Assembly (NCBI GenBank): GCA_040374085.1
Contig: JBEIVB010000061.1
Span: forward strand, 1 to 15,037
Origin: JBEIVB01 sp040374085
Lineage (GTDB): Bacteria > Bacteroidota > Bacteroidia > UBA4408
Length of the DNA stretch: 15,037 nucleotides
Direction of reading: 5' to 3'
Positions 1 through 7,233 of the stretch are shown here, one piece after another; positions within the stretch are counted from its first letter, which is position 1, and each line of letters begins with the position of its first letter. The position numbers were made by a program, and so were the translations under genes. Under the pieces are notes generated by a model. It was not told where the DNA came from. It worked only from the letters and a program-made list of their open reading frames with translations, and did no database searches.

Positions 1-575
1 CTCAGGCTGGGGCGTTTGATCCATTGCTGTATCCGGTCCAAACGCTTTATCAGGAGTACTTCAGCGGTGGAATGCAATCCTTGTTATTCCAAACCTTGCG
101 CGAATCGAAGGCGCTTGCCTATGGAGTATCTGCACAGACTCTGTTGCCGGTTCAATCGGGGAAGCAATGTTGGAACCTTGCCTACATTGGCACGCAGGCC
201 GATAAGCTGCCTGAAGCCTTAGCGGGCATGCGCAGCTTGTTGGATACTTTGGTAGAGGTGCCGGCCCTATTTGATAATGCCAAGGCTGCCCTTGAGTTGA
301 AACTGAGAACAGAGCGGGTAAAACCCTCCAACGTTAACCAACAATGGTATAACTTACGTAGATTGGGCTTAAACGCCGATCCCAAAAAGATGATCTTTGA
401 TGCCTTGCCCAAACTTACCTTCTCCGATCTTGTGGCCTTTCAAAAACGGCGCATTGCCGGAAAACCCCTACGCATTGGCGTGTTGGGACCGGTTAAGGAC
501 ATCCATTCATCCAAAGCTTTTTCCTCCTCAGGCACTCCTCAAAATCTCGATCTAAAAAACCTCTACGGGTATTGA
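1..575 (+). CDS. M16 family zinc peptidase, C-terminal part (5' truncated by window)
   Basis: The reading frame is open from base 3 and closes with TGA at 573-575, giving 190 visible residues. It resembles the second (inactive-type) M16 domain: a YFSGGMQSLLFQTLRES stretch followed by LAYGVSA. It contains the Arg (codon at 99-101) and Tyr (120-122) of the conserved R/Y pair that in this family helps hold peptide substrate in the closed chamber. A helical region follows, with the end strand RIGVLGPVKDI. The HxxEH zinc site belongs to the N-terminal domain and would lie upstream, so catalysis cannot be judged from this window. M16 enzymes degrade peptides, often in the periplasm of Bacteroidota; location is inference, since the signal peptide region is missing. 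The gene ends 38 bases before the isocitrate dehydrogenase. Family assignment is firm; the subfamily (fused two-domain or separate subunit) is not resolvable here. Confidence 0.85.
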   Translation, partial: QAGAFDPLLYPVQTLYQEYFSGGMQSLLFQTLRESKALAYGVSAQTLLPVQSGKQCWNLAYIGTQADKLPEALAGMRSLLDTLVEVPALFDNAKAALELKLRTERVKPSNVNQQWYNLRRLGLNADPKKMIFDALPKLTFSDLVAFQKRRIAGKPLRIGVLGPVKDIHSSKAFSSSGTPQNLDLKNLYGY

Positions 576-605
576 GGTTCATACAAACAAAACAGCATAA
601 TTTTG
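572..605 (+). promoter_or_regulatory. Candidate Bacteroidota promoter for icd
   Basis: TAATTTTG at 598-605 is an exact match to the Bacteroidota -7 consensus TAnnTTTG. TTG at 572-574, 23 bases upstream, could be the -33 element, at the upper edge of accepted spacing. Transcription would start close to 610-614, almost on the ATG at 614, so the mRNA would have a very short or no leader. That tight fit is why the call is only moderate. Confidence 0.4.
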
Positions 606-613
606 ATTCCCTC

Positions 614-1840
614 ATGAAGAAAATCCAGGTATCCAATCCCATTGTGGAAATGGATGGTGATGAAATGACCCGTGTGATTTGGTCGTACATCAAAGAAAAA
701 TTCATTTTGCCTTATCTCGAATTACCCATTCGCTATTTCGATTTGGGCTTGGAGAATCGCGACGCAACTTCTGATGAGGTTACCACGGCAGCCGCTCAGG
801 CCATTCTGGAGCATAAAGTTGGCATCAAGTGTGCCACCATCACGCCCGACCAGGCACGTGTGAAAGAGTTTGGCTTGAAGCAGATGTGGAAATCGCCCAA
901 CGGAACCATTCGGAACATTTTGGATGGCACCGTTTTTCGCGAACCCATTGTTATAAAAAACATTCCCCGCTTGGTTCCCAACTGGACCGCTCCGATTTGC
1001 ATCGGCCGCCATGCTTTCGGCGATCAATACCGGGCAACCGACATCACAACAAAGGGCAAAGGAACCCTTACCCTCACCTTTACTCCCGATGATGGCTCTC
1101 CTGCTCAAACCGCTGAGGTGTATCATTTTAACGGCGATGGGGTTGCCCTCGCCATGTTCAACACCGATGCTTCGATTAGAGGCTTTGCGCGTGCGTGCTT
1201 CAACCAGGCCTTGCTGAAAAAATGGCCTTTGTATCTGTCCACCAAGAACACCATCCTAAAAAAATACGATGGACGTTTTAAGGACATCTTTCAAGAAATC
1301 TACGAGCAGGAGTTCAAGTCAAGGATGGATGCGGTCGGCCTAACCTACGAGCATCGTTTGATCGACGACATGGTAGCTTCCGCGCTCAAGTGGAGCGGCA
1401 ATTTTGTGTGGGCGTGTAAGAATTACGACGGTGATGTGCAGTCTGACACCGTTGCTCAGGGTTTTGGTTCCTTGGGCCTTATGACTTCTACCCTCATTAC
1501 CCCCGATGGTTCCATTATGGAAGCTGAGGCAGCACACGGCACGGTAACCCGTCATTACCGTTTGCACCAGCAGGGTAAGCCCACCTCTACCAACCCAATA
1601 GCCTCTATTTTTGCCTGGACACAAGGCTTAGCCTTCCGTGGCAAGCTCGATCAAAATGCGGAGTTGATTTCGTTTTGCGAAACGCTGGAGCAGGTTTGCA
1701 TTGAAACCGTTGAAGCCGGTTTTATGACCAAAGATCTGGCGGTATGCATATACGGAGAACGCGTTACACCCGAGCATTACCTCACAACGGAAGGTTTTCT
1801 TGAAAGCCTCGACCGTAGGTTGAGGGAGCGCCTTGGATAA
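614..1840 (+). CDS. icd: NADP-dependent isocitrate dehydrogenase (homodimeric, eukaryote-like type II)
   Basis: This cytosolic TCA-cycle enzyme oxidises isocitrate to 2-oxoglutarate and CO2, producing NADPH. The 408-residue protein aligns without gaps over its first half with the cytosolic mammalian IDH1 type as I remember it. Substrate residues fall at S94 (KSPNGTIRN), R100, R109 and R132 (IGRHAFGDQYRATD), the same numbers as in human IDH1. K211 lies in YLSTKNTILKKYDG, and the metal-binding aspartates are D251 and D274 (RLIDDM; NYDGDVQSD). The NADP region AEAAHGTVTRHYR is intact. I chose ATG 614 because the protein then begins MKKIQVSNPIVEMDGDEMTR, like the family; a TTG at 572 would add 14 unrelated residues and overlap the upstream stop. 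Many flavobacteria instead carry a monomeric IDH of about 740 residues, so this type is a choice among alternatives in the phylum. The product 2-oxoglutarate is also the substrate pair of the glutamate dehydrogenase encoded at 5833-7125. Confidence 0.97.
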   Translation: MKKIQVSNPIVEMDGDEMTRVIWSYIKEKFILPYLELPIRYFDLGLENRDATSDEVTTAAAQAILEHKVGIKCATITPDQARVKEFGLKQMWKSPNGTIRNILDGTVFREPIVIKNIPRLVPNWTAPICIGRHAFGDQYRATDITTKGKGTLTLTFTPDDGSPAQTAEVYHFNGDGVALAMFNTDASIRGFARACFNQALLKKWPLYLSTKNTILKKYDGRFKDIFQEIYEQEFKSRMDAVGLTYEHRLIDDMVASALKWSGNFVWACKNYDGDVQSDTVAQGFGSLGLMTSTLITPDGSIMEAEAAHGTVTRHYRLHQQGKPTSTNPIASIFAWTQGLAFRGKLDQNAELISFCETLEQVCIETVEAGFMTKDLAVCIYGERVTPEHYLTTEGFLESLDRRLRERLG

Positions 1841-1859
1841 TTTTTTGGAGAGGAAGGCG

Positions 1860-1893
1860 TTGAATGGTGGATAGAGATAATGGATTATCTTTA
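1860..1893 (+). promoter_or_regulatory. Weak candidate promoter for the secreted protein gene
   Basis: TATCTTTA at 1886-1893 differs from TAnnTTTG only in the last base, and a TTG lies at 1860-1862, 23 bases upstream. The predicted start near 1900 would leave a leader of about 30 bases before ATG 1930. This is a pattern match only. Confidence 0.25.
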
Positions 1894-1929
1894 CCAAGAG
1901 TATAAACCATCATGTTAACCCCCCCTCGC

Positions 1930-2889
1930 ATGAAAAAAATCCTTTTTGCTGCACTGTGCCTAAGCTTGGCATGGTCAGGATGTAAAAAAAACGAGCCAAC
2001 TCCTGCTGAATCTACTGAGAACGGCAAAGCCTCAGAGGACAACCAGGGCGTGCAAAACCACGCCGATGCAGCCATAACCGATGCCAACAACTTGGTAAGT
2101 GCCAATGGAAACTTATCCGGTCGTTTGTCTGAAGCCGCCCCGAATGCTGTGGATACAAACATTTGCGGTGCAGCCAAAGATTACAGCCAGATAGGTCAGG
2201 GAATCCTAACCGTGAGTTACGATGGTGTTACCGTATGCAACAACCGCAAGCGTGGGGGCACCATTAAAATAACCTTATTGAACTATACAACCGGTTCCCG
2301 CTGGATTCAGGCCAATGCCAAGCTTAAGGTTGATTTTATCAATTATAAGGTAACCCGTGCCAGCGATGGCAAGAGCATCAAACTCAACGGAAACCTAATC
2401 ATCACCAATCAAAGTGGGGGCAACTTCATCACCTTGTTTTTAGGAAGCACACCCAATCTGGTGCATACCGTGGAGGGAAGTTCCATGCAAGTTGCGTTTG
2501 ACGACTCGTTGAATGGCACTTGGAACATCAACCGCAGGTACTCTTATACTTGGAACAGCAACGTGGCCACCTGCACGGGCGAAGGCATTGGCACCAACAA
2601 TGGCGTTTCCAATCTCGAGAATTGGGGAACCACACGAAACGGATTTCCATTTACCTCTCAGGTTACCACTCCGGTGGTTTGGAACACCACTTGCGGAGCA
2701 TGGGCACCGGTACAAGGCAAAGTCATCATTCGTGTGCAGAACCCGGGCAATGCACAAATAACCACAACATTTGGGGTGAACATTACCGGCCAGCCCGTTC
2801 CCATCACACCCAATGCTTGCCCCTACGGCATGAAAATCGAGTGGGTTTGGGGAGGCAGCAACGGAAACAGGATATTGGGCTACCTATAA
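1930..2889 (+). CDS. Unrecognised secreted protein, probable lipoprotein
   Basis: I do not recognise a characterised family. The 319-residue product starts with a signal sequence (MKKILFAALCLSLAWSGC) ending in Ser-Gly-Cys at residues 16-18, followed by KK and a Pro/Glu/Ser-rich linker to about residue 45. This fits a lipoprotein whose Cys18 is lipidated, although Trp at -3 makes a poor lipobox. The rest is rich in Thr, Asn and Gly and looks all-beta. A block around residues 92-125 (TVSYDGVTVCNNRKRGGTI) is followed by short beta repeats and Trp/Tyr-rich strands (RRYSYTWNS). Cysteines 79, 103, 215, 255 and 297 could form disulphides outside the cytoplasm. I chose ATG 1930 over ATG 1912 because the signal peptide begins there; the extra MLTPPR would precede the charged n-region. 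Similar unannotated outer-surface lipoproteins are common in Bacteroidota; function is unknown. A terminator follows directly, so it appears to be the last gene of its unit. Confidence 0.8.
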   Translation: MKKILFAALCLSLAWSGCKKNEPTPAESTENGKASEDNQGVQNHADAAITDANNLVSANGNLSGRLSEAAPNAVDTNICGAAKDYSQIGQGILTVSYDGVTVCNNRKRGGTIKITLLNYTTGSRWIQANAKLKVDFINYKVTRASDGKSIKLNGNLIITNQSGGNFITLFLGSTPNLVHTVEGSSMQVAFDDSLNGTWNINRRYSYTWNSNVATCTGEGIGTNNGVSNLENWGTTRNGFPFTSQVTTPVVWNTTCGAWAPVQGKVIIRVQNPGNAQITTTFGVNITGQPVPITPNACPYGMKIEWVWGGSNGNRILGYL

Positions 2890-2909
2890 TGCTGCAAATG
2901 CACGGCATG

Positions 2910-2942
2910 AAACTCCGGAGATTGTTCTTCGGAGTTTTTTTT
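2910..2942 (+). terminator. Rho-independent terminator after the secreted protein gene
   Basis: AACTCCGGAG (2911-2920) pairs with CTTCGGAGTT (2927-2936) over 10 base pairs, including one G-T pair, around a six-base loop ATTGTT. A run of eight T residues covers 2935-2942. It lies 21 bases after the stop codon and separates this gene from the histidine kinase. Confidence 0.85.
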
Positions 2943-3042
2943 GTGATGGATGGTCCTGCTGCATGATGCGTTTTTCTTTTTTAATTCTTGCGCTGAGGGC
3001 GAAGTTTTTATTGCTTTGTGACGTTACAGATTTCCAATTTAA

Positions 3043-4071
3043 ATGAAACCAAGAGTTCTCGTAAGCATTCTCTCATTCGTTTGCGCCCTTGTGGTGAGCG
3101 GCCTTTCGTTCTTATTGGATAGGGATGCAATGCACGTGCTGGTAATTTTTTCCAGTGCATTTTTGGTGTCTTTTTTTCTCTTTTATGTTGCCATTGAGCG
3201 CTACATCTACAATAAGATAAAGTTGGTTTACAAACTCATCAGCGACTTAAAAATGGACAAGGATTTAAAAGAGGTAATTGGTGATTACCTTTCCGATGAT
3301 CCCATTCGCGATGTTGAGGAGCAAGTGAAAGATTGGGCTAGGGTGAAGAAAACTGAGATTGATCGATTGCGATCGGTGGAGCATTACCGAAAGGAATTTC
3401 TGGCCAACATTTCTCATGAATTTAAAACTCCACTTTTCAGCATTCAGGGCTATGTGCAGAGTTTGCTCGACGATGATTTGCAAGATGTGGAAATGGTTCG
3501 GGGCTTTCTAACCAAGACAAACCGCAACATAGAACGCTTGGTGGTGCTGGTTCAGGATCTGGATGAGATTTCCAAATTGGAGTCGGGACAGGTGAAGCTG
3601 AATGTTGCACCCTTTGACTTTGGTTCTTTGGTGAACGAAGTTCAAGAGTCTTTTGAGGAGAAAGCGCGCTCCAAGGGAGTTCGTTTCCGGTTTGTACGTG
3701 AGCCGGGGTTTAAGCCCAAGGTATTGGCCGATAGGGAGAAAATACGGCAGGTGGTAACCAACCTCATCGATAACTCCTTGAAATACGGAAACGAAGGGGG
3801 TTGGACAGAGGTTCGTTGCTTTGAGATGGGGGATAAGGTCTTGGTGGAGGTTTCGGACAATGGCATCGGCATCGATGAGCAAAATCTGCCTAGGGTATTT
3901 GAGCGTTTTTTCCGGACCGACGCATCCCGGGCTCGTTCTGTGGGCGGCAGCGGTTTGGGCTTGGCCATTGTAAAGCACATTGTGGAGGCCCACGGGCAAA
4001 CCATTCATGTGCGCAGCACGCTTGGCGTGGGCACCACCTTTGCCTTTACCCTCGACCGCTACATGAGATGA
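3043..4071 (+). CDS. Membrane sensor histidine kinase, PhoR-like
   Basis: The 342-residue kinase has two hydrophobic segments near the N-terminus (about residues 5-25 and 29-51) with almost no periplasmic loop. A HAMP-like or linker helix region follows to about 110, then the HisKA and HATPase_c domains. Visible motifs are the H-box SHEFKTPL with the phosphorylatable His125, N-box NLIDNSLKYG (240-249), G1 DNGIGID (272-278), F-box FERFF (286-290) and G2 GGSGLGLAI (301-309), so the kinase looks fully active. The short input region resembles PhoR-type kinases of Bacteroidota, which sense phosphate status indirectly. The following genes encode a PhoU-like protein and a phosphate transporter, which supports but does not prove a phosphate role. 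No response regulator lies on either side within the window. ATG 3043 starts directly before the first membrane segment. The gene follows a terminator, so it should have its own promoter in 2943-3042, but I found no clear -7 box there. Confidence 0.92.
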   Translation: MKPRVLVSILSFVCALVVSGLSFLLDRDAMHVLVIFSSAFLVSFFLFYVAIERYIYNKIKLVYKLISDLKMDKDLKEVIGDYLSDDPIRDVEEQVKDWARVKKTEIDRLRSVEHYRKEFLANISHEFKTPLFSIQGYVQSLLDDDLQDVEMVRGFLTKTNRNIERLVVLVQDLDEISKLESGQVKLNVAPFDFGSLVNEVQESFEEKARSKGVRFRFVREPGFKPKVLADREKIRQVVTNLIDNSLKYGNEGGWTEVRCFEMGDKVLVEVSDNGIGIDEQNLPRVFERFFRTDASRARSVGGSGLGLAIVKHIVEAHGQTIHVRSTLGVGTTFAFTLDRYMR

Positions 4072-4104
4072 TTCCTTGTTAACACTGCCTTAATATTGCA
4101 TGCG

Positions 4105-4112
4105 TAGCTTTG
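4105..4112 (+). promoter_or_regulatory. -7 box upstream of the DUF47-PiT pair
   Basis: TAGCTTTG matches the Bacteroidota -7 consensus TAnnTTTG exactly and lies 16 bases before ATG 4129, inside the 57-base gap after the kinase. No TTG lies at the ideal upstream distance; the nearest suitable one (4076-4078) is 26 bases away. It suggests that the phosphate pair can be transcribed separately from the kinase. Confidence 0.45.
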
Positions 4113-4128
4113 AAAAAAATACTCGGGC

Positions 4129-4776
4129 ATGTCCCTAAACTCCATCTTTCAATTTTTTGTTCCAAAGGATAAAAAATTCTTTCCCCTTTTTGAAGAAGCC
4201 GCTGCCAACATGGTTAAAATGGCCAGGTTGTTGGTTGAGGCCATTGATACAGATGACCCCGATCGTCGGAAGCATTTTATTCATGAGATTGATAGTTTAG
4301 AGCATGTGGGGGATCACATCTCGCACCGCATCTTTATTGAACTCGGCAAAAACTTCATAACCCCCTTTGATCGGGAGGATATTCATGCGCTTGCTTCCGC
4401 CATAGACGATGTGGCTGATTACATTCATGGATCTGCTAACCGGATTATGATGTATCGCATTCAAACCATTTCCGACCCGGTAAGGGAGCTGGCGATTCTA
4501 ACACTTGAGGCCACTTTGGAGTTAGAAAAGGCCATTATGGAATTGCGCAACATCAAAAACATCCGCACCATTACCGATGCTTTTGTGCGCATCAACAGCA
4601 TTGAAAATAAGGCCGATTATGTTTTTGATAAAGCCATTGCCGATTTGTTCGATTTCGAAAAGGATGCCCTAGAGGTAATCAAACAGAAAGAGATCCTTTC
4701 TGCCCTGGAAACCGCAACAGACAAGGCAGAGGATGCAGCCAACGTGCTGGAATCCATCATCATTAAGTACGTATAA
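4129..4776 (+). CDS. DUF47 family PhoU-like protein (Pit accessory protein)
   Basis: The 215-residue, all-helical, cytoplasmic protein matches the DUF47/PhoU-like family in length and in its two-fold repeat. The first half carries SLEHVGDHI (56-64), TPFDREDI (78-85) and AIDDVADYI (91-99). The second half repeats the E-x3-D pattern at SIENKADYVFD (158-168) and ETATDKAEDAA (195-205). In PhoU-type three-helix bundles these acidic clusters bind metal ions. Members are typically encoded next to PiT transporters and are thought to control phosphate uptake. Here the transporter follows after 15 bases, so the two are almost certainly co-transcribed. A -7 promoter box lies just upstream. It is not a classical PhoU of the Pst ABC system; no pst genes are in the window. 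Confidence 0.93.
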   Translation: MSLNSIFQFFVPKDKKFFPLFEEAAANMVKMARLLVEAIDTDDPDRRKHFIHEIDSLEHVGDHISHRIFIELGKNFITPFDREDIHALASAIDDVADYIHGSANRIMMYRIQTISDPVRELAILTLEATLELEKAIMELRNIKNIRTITDAFVRINSIENKADYVFDKAIADLFDFEKDALEVIKQKEILSALETATDKAEDAANVLESIIIKYV

Positions 4777-4791
4777 ATCTTAGAAGGGCCT

Positions 4792-5775
4792 ATGTACCTG
4801 TTGGTTACCGTGGTGGTATTGGCTTTGGTGTTTGATTACATCAACGGTTTTCACGATGCCGCCAATTCCATTGCAACCGTTGTATCTACAAAAGTTCTAA
4901 CGCCCACGCAGGCCGTTTTGTGGGCGGCATTTTTCAATTTTGTGGCCTTCTTTCTTTTCAAAGACCACGGGGTTGCCAACACCATTGCAAAAACCGTAAA
5001 GGCAGAATTCATCACCTTGGAGGTGATCTTGGCAGGTTTGCTTTCTGCCATCTCCTGGAACCTTCTTACGTGGTGGTTGGGTATACCCTCCAGTTCTTCC
5101 CACACCCTCATCGGTGGGTTTGCGGGTGCAGCTATCGCTCATGCCGGATTTCATGTAATTGATGCAGGACGCATCACAAAAATTTTCAGCTTCATTTTCT
5201 TGGCTCCCATCATTGGCATGTTTGCCTCTTACCTCATCACGCTGCTCATCATCAATCTATGCCGAAAAGCTCATCCCGGCAAGGCTGATGCATGGTTTAA
5301 ACGTTTGCAATTGCTTTCCTCTGCCGCATTCAGTTTGGGTCATGGCGGGAACGATGCACAAAAGGTAATGGGAATTATTGCCGCTGCCCTGGTAGTGAAC
5401 GGCAACATCAAGGGTTTGGATGAAATGCCCAATTGGGTTCCAATAGGTTGCTACACAGCCATTGCGATTGGCACCATGAGCGGGGGCTGGAAAATTGTGA
5501 AAACCATGGGAAGCCGCATCACGAAGGTTACGCCGCTCGAAGGCGTTAGCGCGGAAACGGCCGGTGCCCTGACCCTTTTTTTAACAGAACATTATAAAAT
5601 ACCGGTTTCCACCACCCACACCATTACAGGCTCCATCATAGGTGTTGGACTTACCAAACGCGTTTCAGCGGTGCGCTGGGGCGTTACCGTCAACCTCGTA
5701 TGGGCTTGGGTTCTTACGATTCCCATTTCCGCTCTAGTAGCCATGGGTTTTTACTGGATCATCACGTTGTTTTAA
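4792..5775 (+). CDS. pit: PiT family inorganic phosphate transporter
   Basis: This inner-membrane secondary transporter carries phosphate (in PitA-type members as metal-phosphate, with protons; in others with sodium). Both halves of the inverted PiT repeat are visible. The N-terminal copy has FDYINGFHDAANSIATVVST (14-33) and the C-terminal copy has GHGGNDAQKVMGI (183-195), each followed later by a Ser/Thr-His-Thr turn: PSSSSHTLIGG (99-109) and STTHTITGSIIGVG (273-286). About ten hydrophobic segments fill the 327 residues. This is shorter than E. coli PitA (about 500) but typical of the compact bacterial and archaeal branch. ATG 4792 opens directly on the first membrane segment. It forms a pair with the DUF47 gene and ends at a bidirectional terminator. 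Ion coupling cannot be read from the sequence. Confidence 0.95.
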   Translation: MYLLVTVVVLALVFDYINGFHDAANSIATVVSTKVLTPTQAVLWAAFFNFVAFFLFKDHGVANTIAKTVKAEFITLEVILAGLLSAISWNLLTWWLGIPSSSSHTLIGGFAGAAIAHAGFHVIDAGRITKIFSFIFLAPIIGMFASYLITLLIINLCRKAHPGKADAWFKRLQLLSSAAFSLGHGGNDAQKVMGIIAAALVVNGNIKGLDEMPNWVPIGCYTAIAIGTMSGGWKIVKTMGSRITKVTPLEGVSAETAGALTLFLTEHYKIPVSTTHTITGSIIGVGLTKRVSAVRWGVTVNLVWAWVLTIPISALVAMGFYWIITLF

Positions 5776-5776
5776 T

Positions 5777-5810
5777 AAAAAAAAAGCTACCCGTTTTGGA
5801 TAGCTTTTTC
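5777..5810. terminator. Bidirectional terminator between convergent pit and glutamate dehydrogenase genes
   Basis: AAAAAGCTA (5781-5789) pairs with TAGCTTTTT (5801-5809). There is an A-run on the left flank and a T-run on the right, so the hairpin has a terminating T-tract on either strand. It sits between the stops at 5775 (plus) and 5833 (minus). Confidence 0.85.
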
Positions 5811-5832
5811 TAGAAGGAAGGCTGTTCAGGAT

Positions 5833-7125
5833 TTAGAACTGTCCCCTGTACACAATGGCACGCTCCAGTTTCTTCAGCGCCGTAATGTAGGCACCAATTC
5901 GCATGTTGGTTTTGAATTTCTGAGAGCTGAACCACACATTTTCAAAGGCTTTGGTCATAGAGGCATCGTGCTTCGCATTTACCTCTTCCTCTGTCCAATA
6001 GTGTCCGTATTTGTTTTGAACCCATTCGAAATAGGATACGGTTACCCCTCCACCATTTGCTAGGATGTCGGGTACAACCACGATTCCTTTTTCTTCCAAT
6101 ATAGGGTCTGCGCCGGATTCGGTTGGGCCATTTGCTCCTTCAACAATCAATTTTGCTTTGATGTTGTGGGCGTTTTGGGTGGTAATTACACCTTGGATCG
6201 CAGCCGGAACAAGAACATCCACAGGAAGGGTAAGCAACTCTTCGTTGGTGATGTTTGTGCCGCCAGGGTAACCGGCAAGCGTGTTGTTGTTGCCGCGAAC
6301 GTAGGTTAGGGCATGATCGATGTCGATGCCGTTTGGATTGTGAATTGCGCAGGTGTGGTCGGAAATGGCCACAACCAGAATGCCTTGCTTGCTCAGCAAA
6401 TGAGCTGCATTGGATCCTACGTTGCCGAAGCCTTGCACAGCGGCAGTAGCTTTTTTCCGGTCGATGCCGATTTTTTTCATGGCAACAAGGGTGGAAATCA
6501 TTACACCACGACCGGTTGCAGCCTCACGGCCCAAGGAACCACCCAAGGTGATGGGTTTGCCGGTAACCACTCCAGGCGAGTCCTCACCGGTAATGCGGTT
6601 GAACTGGTCGAGCAACCATGCCATTTCCCGCTTGCCTGTTCCCATGTCGGGGGCAGGAATGTCTTTGTTTACGCCAAATACATCTTTCATGGAGCTGGTG
6701 TATGCCCGGGTAAGGCGCTCCAACTCACCTGGAGAAAGTTTACGAGGATCGCACTTGATTCCGCCTTTGGCCCCACCATAGGGAAGGTTTGCAATGGCAC
6801 ACTTAAAGGTCATCCACGCAGCCAAGGCCTTTACCTCATCAAGGTCAACGTCCATGGCAAAACGAATGCCGCCTTTGGAAGGCCCCAGGTGTGTGGAATG
6901 CACGCAGCGGTATCCCTCAAAAACCCTGGTGGTGCCGTCGTCCATGGCCACCGGAAGGCTTACCATGACAATCTTTTGTGGGGCACGCAGAACCTGAGAT
7001 ACTTGCTGGGTTAGGTTGAGTTTTTCAACGGCAATGTCGAGGCGCGCCATTACCTCTTCAAACATGCTGTGTGGTTTGGTTGTTTGTGGAGATTGGGTAT
7101 TCTCCGGAGTGGTTTTTTGTGCCAT
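5833..7125 (-). CDS. gdhA: Glu/Leu/Phe/Val dehydrogenase, most likely glutamate dehydrogenase
   Basis: The enzyme interconverts glutamate and 2-oxoglutarate plus ammonia with NAD(P), in the cytoplasm. The 430-residue length fits the hexameric small GDH class. Substrate-domain motifs are GPSKGGIRFA (81-90), MTFKCAIANLPYGGAKGG (105-122) with the catalytic lysine at 120, and DIPAPDMGT (155-163) with the catalytic aspartate at 160. The Rossmann nucleotide fold shows QGFGNVGS (231-238); EGANGPT and NGGGVTVSYFEW follow. The first 20 residues are Thr/Gln/Pro-rich and not part of the fold; Met21 (7065) is an alternative start, but Met1 at 7125 leaves a reasonable upstream gap. Cofactor preference is not obvious. 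It lies downstream of cdsA on the same strand across a 108-base gap with an inverted repeat, so it may have its own promoter. A bidirectional terminator follows. Leucine or phenylalanine dehydrogenases are usually shorter, which favours glutamate. Confidence 0.93.
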   Translation of the reverse strand: MAQKTTPENTQSPQTTKPHSMFEEVMARLDIAVEKLNLTQQVSQVLRAPQKIVMVSLPVAMDDGTTRVFEGYRCVHSTHLGPSKGGIRFAMDVDLDEVKALAAWMTFKCAIANLPYGGAKGGIKCDPRKLSPGELERLTRAYTSSMKDVFGVNKDIPAPDMGTGKREMAWLLDQFNRITGEDSPGVVTGKPITLGGSLGREAATGRGVMISTLVAMKKIGIDRKKATAAVQGFGNVGSNAAHLLSKQGILVVAISDHTCAIHNPNGIDIDHALTYVRGNNNTLAGYPGGTNITNEELLTLPVDVLVPAAIQGVITTQNAHNIKAKLIVEGANGPTESGADPILEEKGIVVVPDILANGGGVTVSYFEWVQNKYGHYWTEEEVNAKHDASMTKAFENVWFSSQKFKTNMRIGAYITALKKLERAIVYRGQF

Positions 7126-7197
7126 TCTTTAATGGAAGTGAGGGCTTTGGGCCTAGTGTTACGTGAGTTATGTGATTGCTTTCTTTTTGTTGGCGGG

Positions 7198-7230
7198 GCG
7201 AAATTAGGAAAAAGGCATTTCCTAATTCGC
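7198..7230. repeat. Inverted repeat between cdsA and the glutamate dehydrogenase gene
   Basis: GCGAAATTAGGAAA (7198-7211) and TTTCCTAATTCGC (7218-7230) are reverse complements over 13 positions, with one extra A in the left arm and a six-base spacer. It begins three bases after the cdsA stop codon. There is no T-run after it on the minus strand, so it is a poor rho-independent terminator. It could be an RNA-stabilising hairpin, an attenuator or an operator for the dehydrogenase gene. The left arm also reads TAATTTCG on the minus strand, one base off the -7 consensus. Confidence 0.6.
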
Positions 7231-7233
7231 TTC

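Noticed and set aside
3508..4008. 166-codon open frame on the minus strand inside the histidine kinase gene
   Set aside because: It is a shadow of the kinase catalytic domain, with no domain or start context of its own.
6313..7014. 233-codon open frame on the plus strand opposite the glutamate dehydrogenase gene
   Set aside because: It is antisense to a conserved gene, with low-complexity, non-protein-like composition and no motif.
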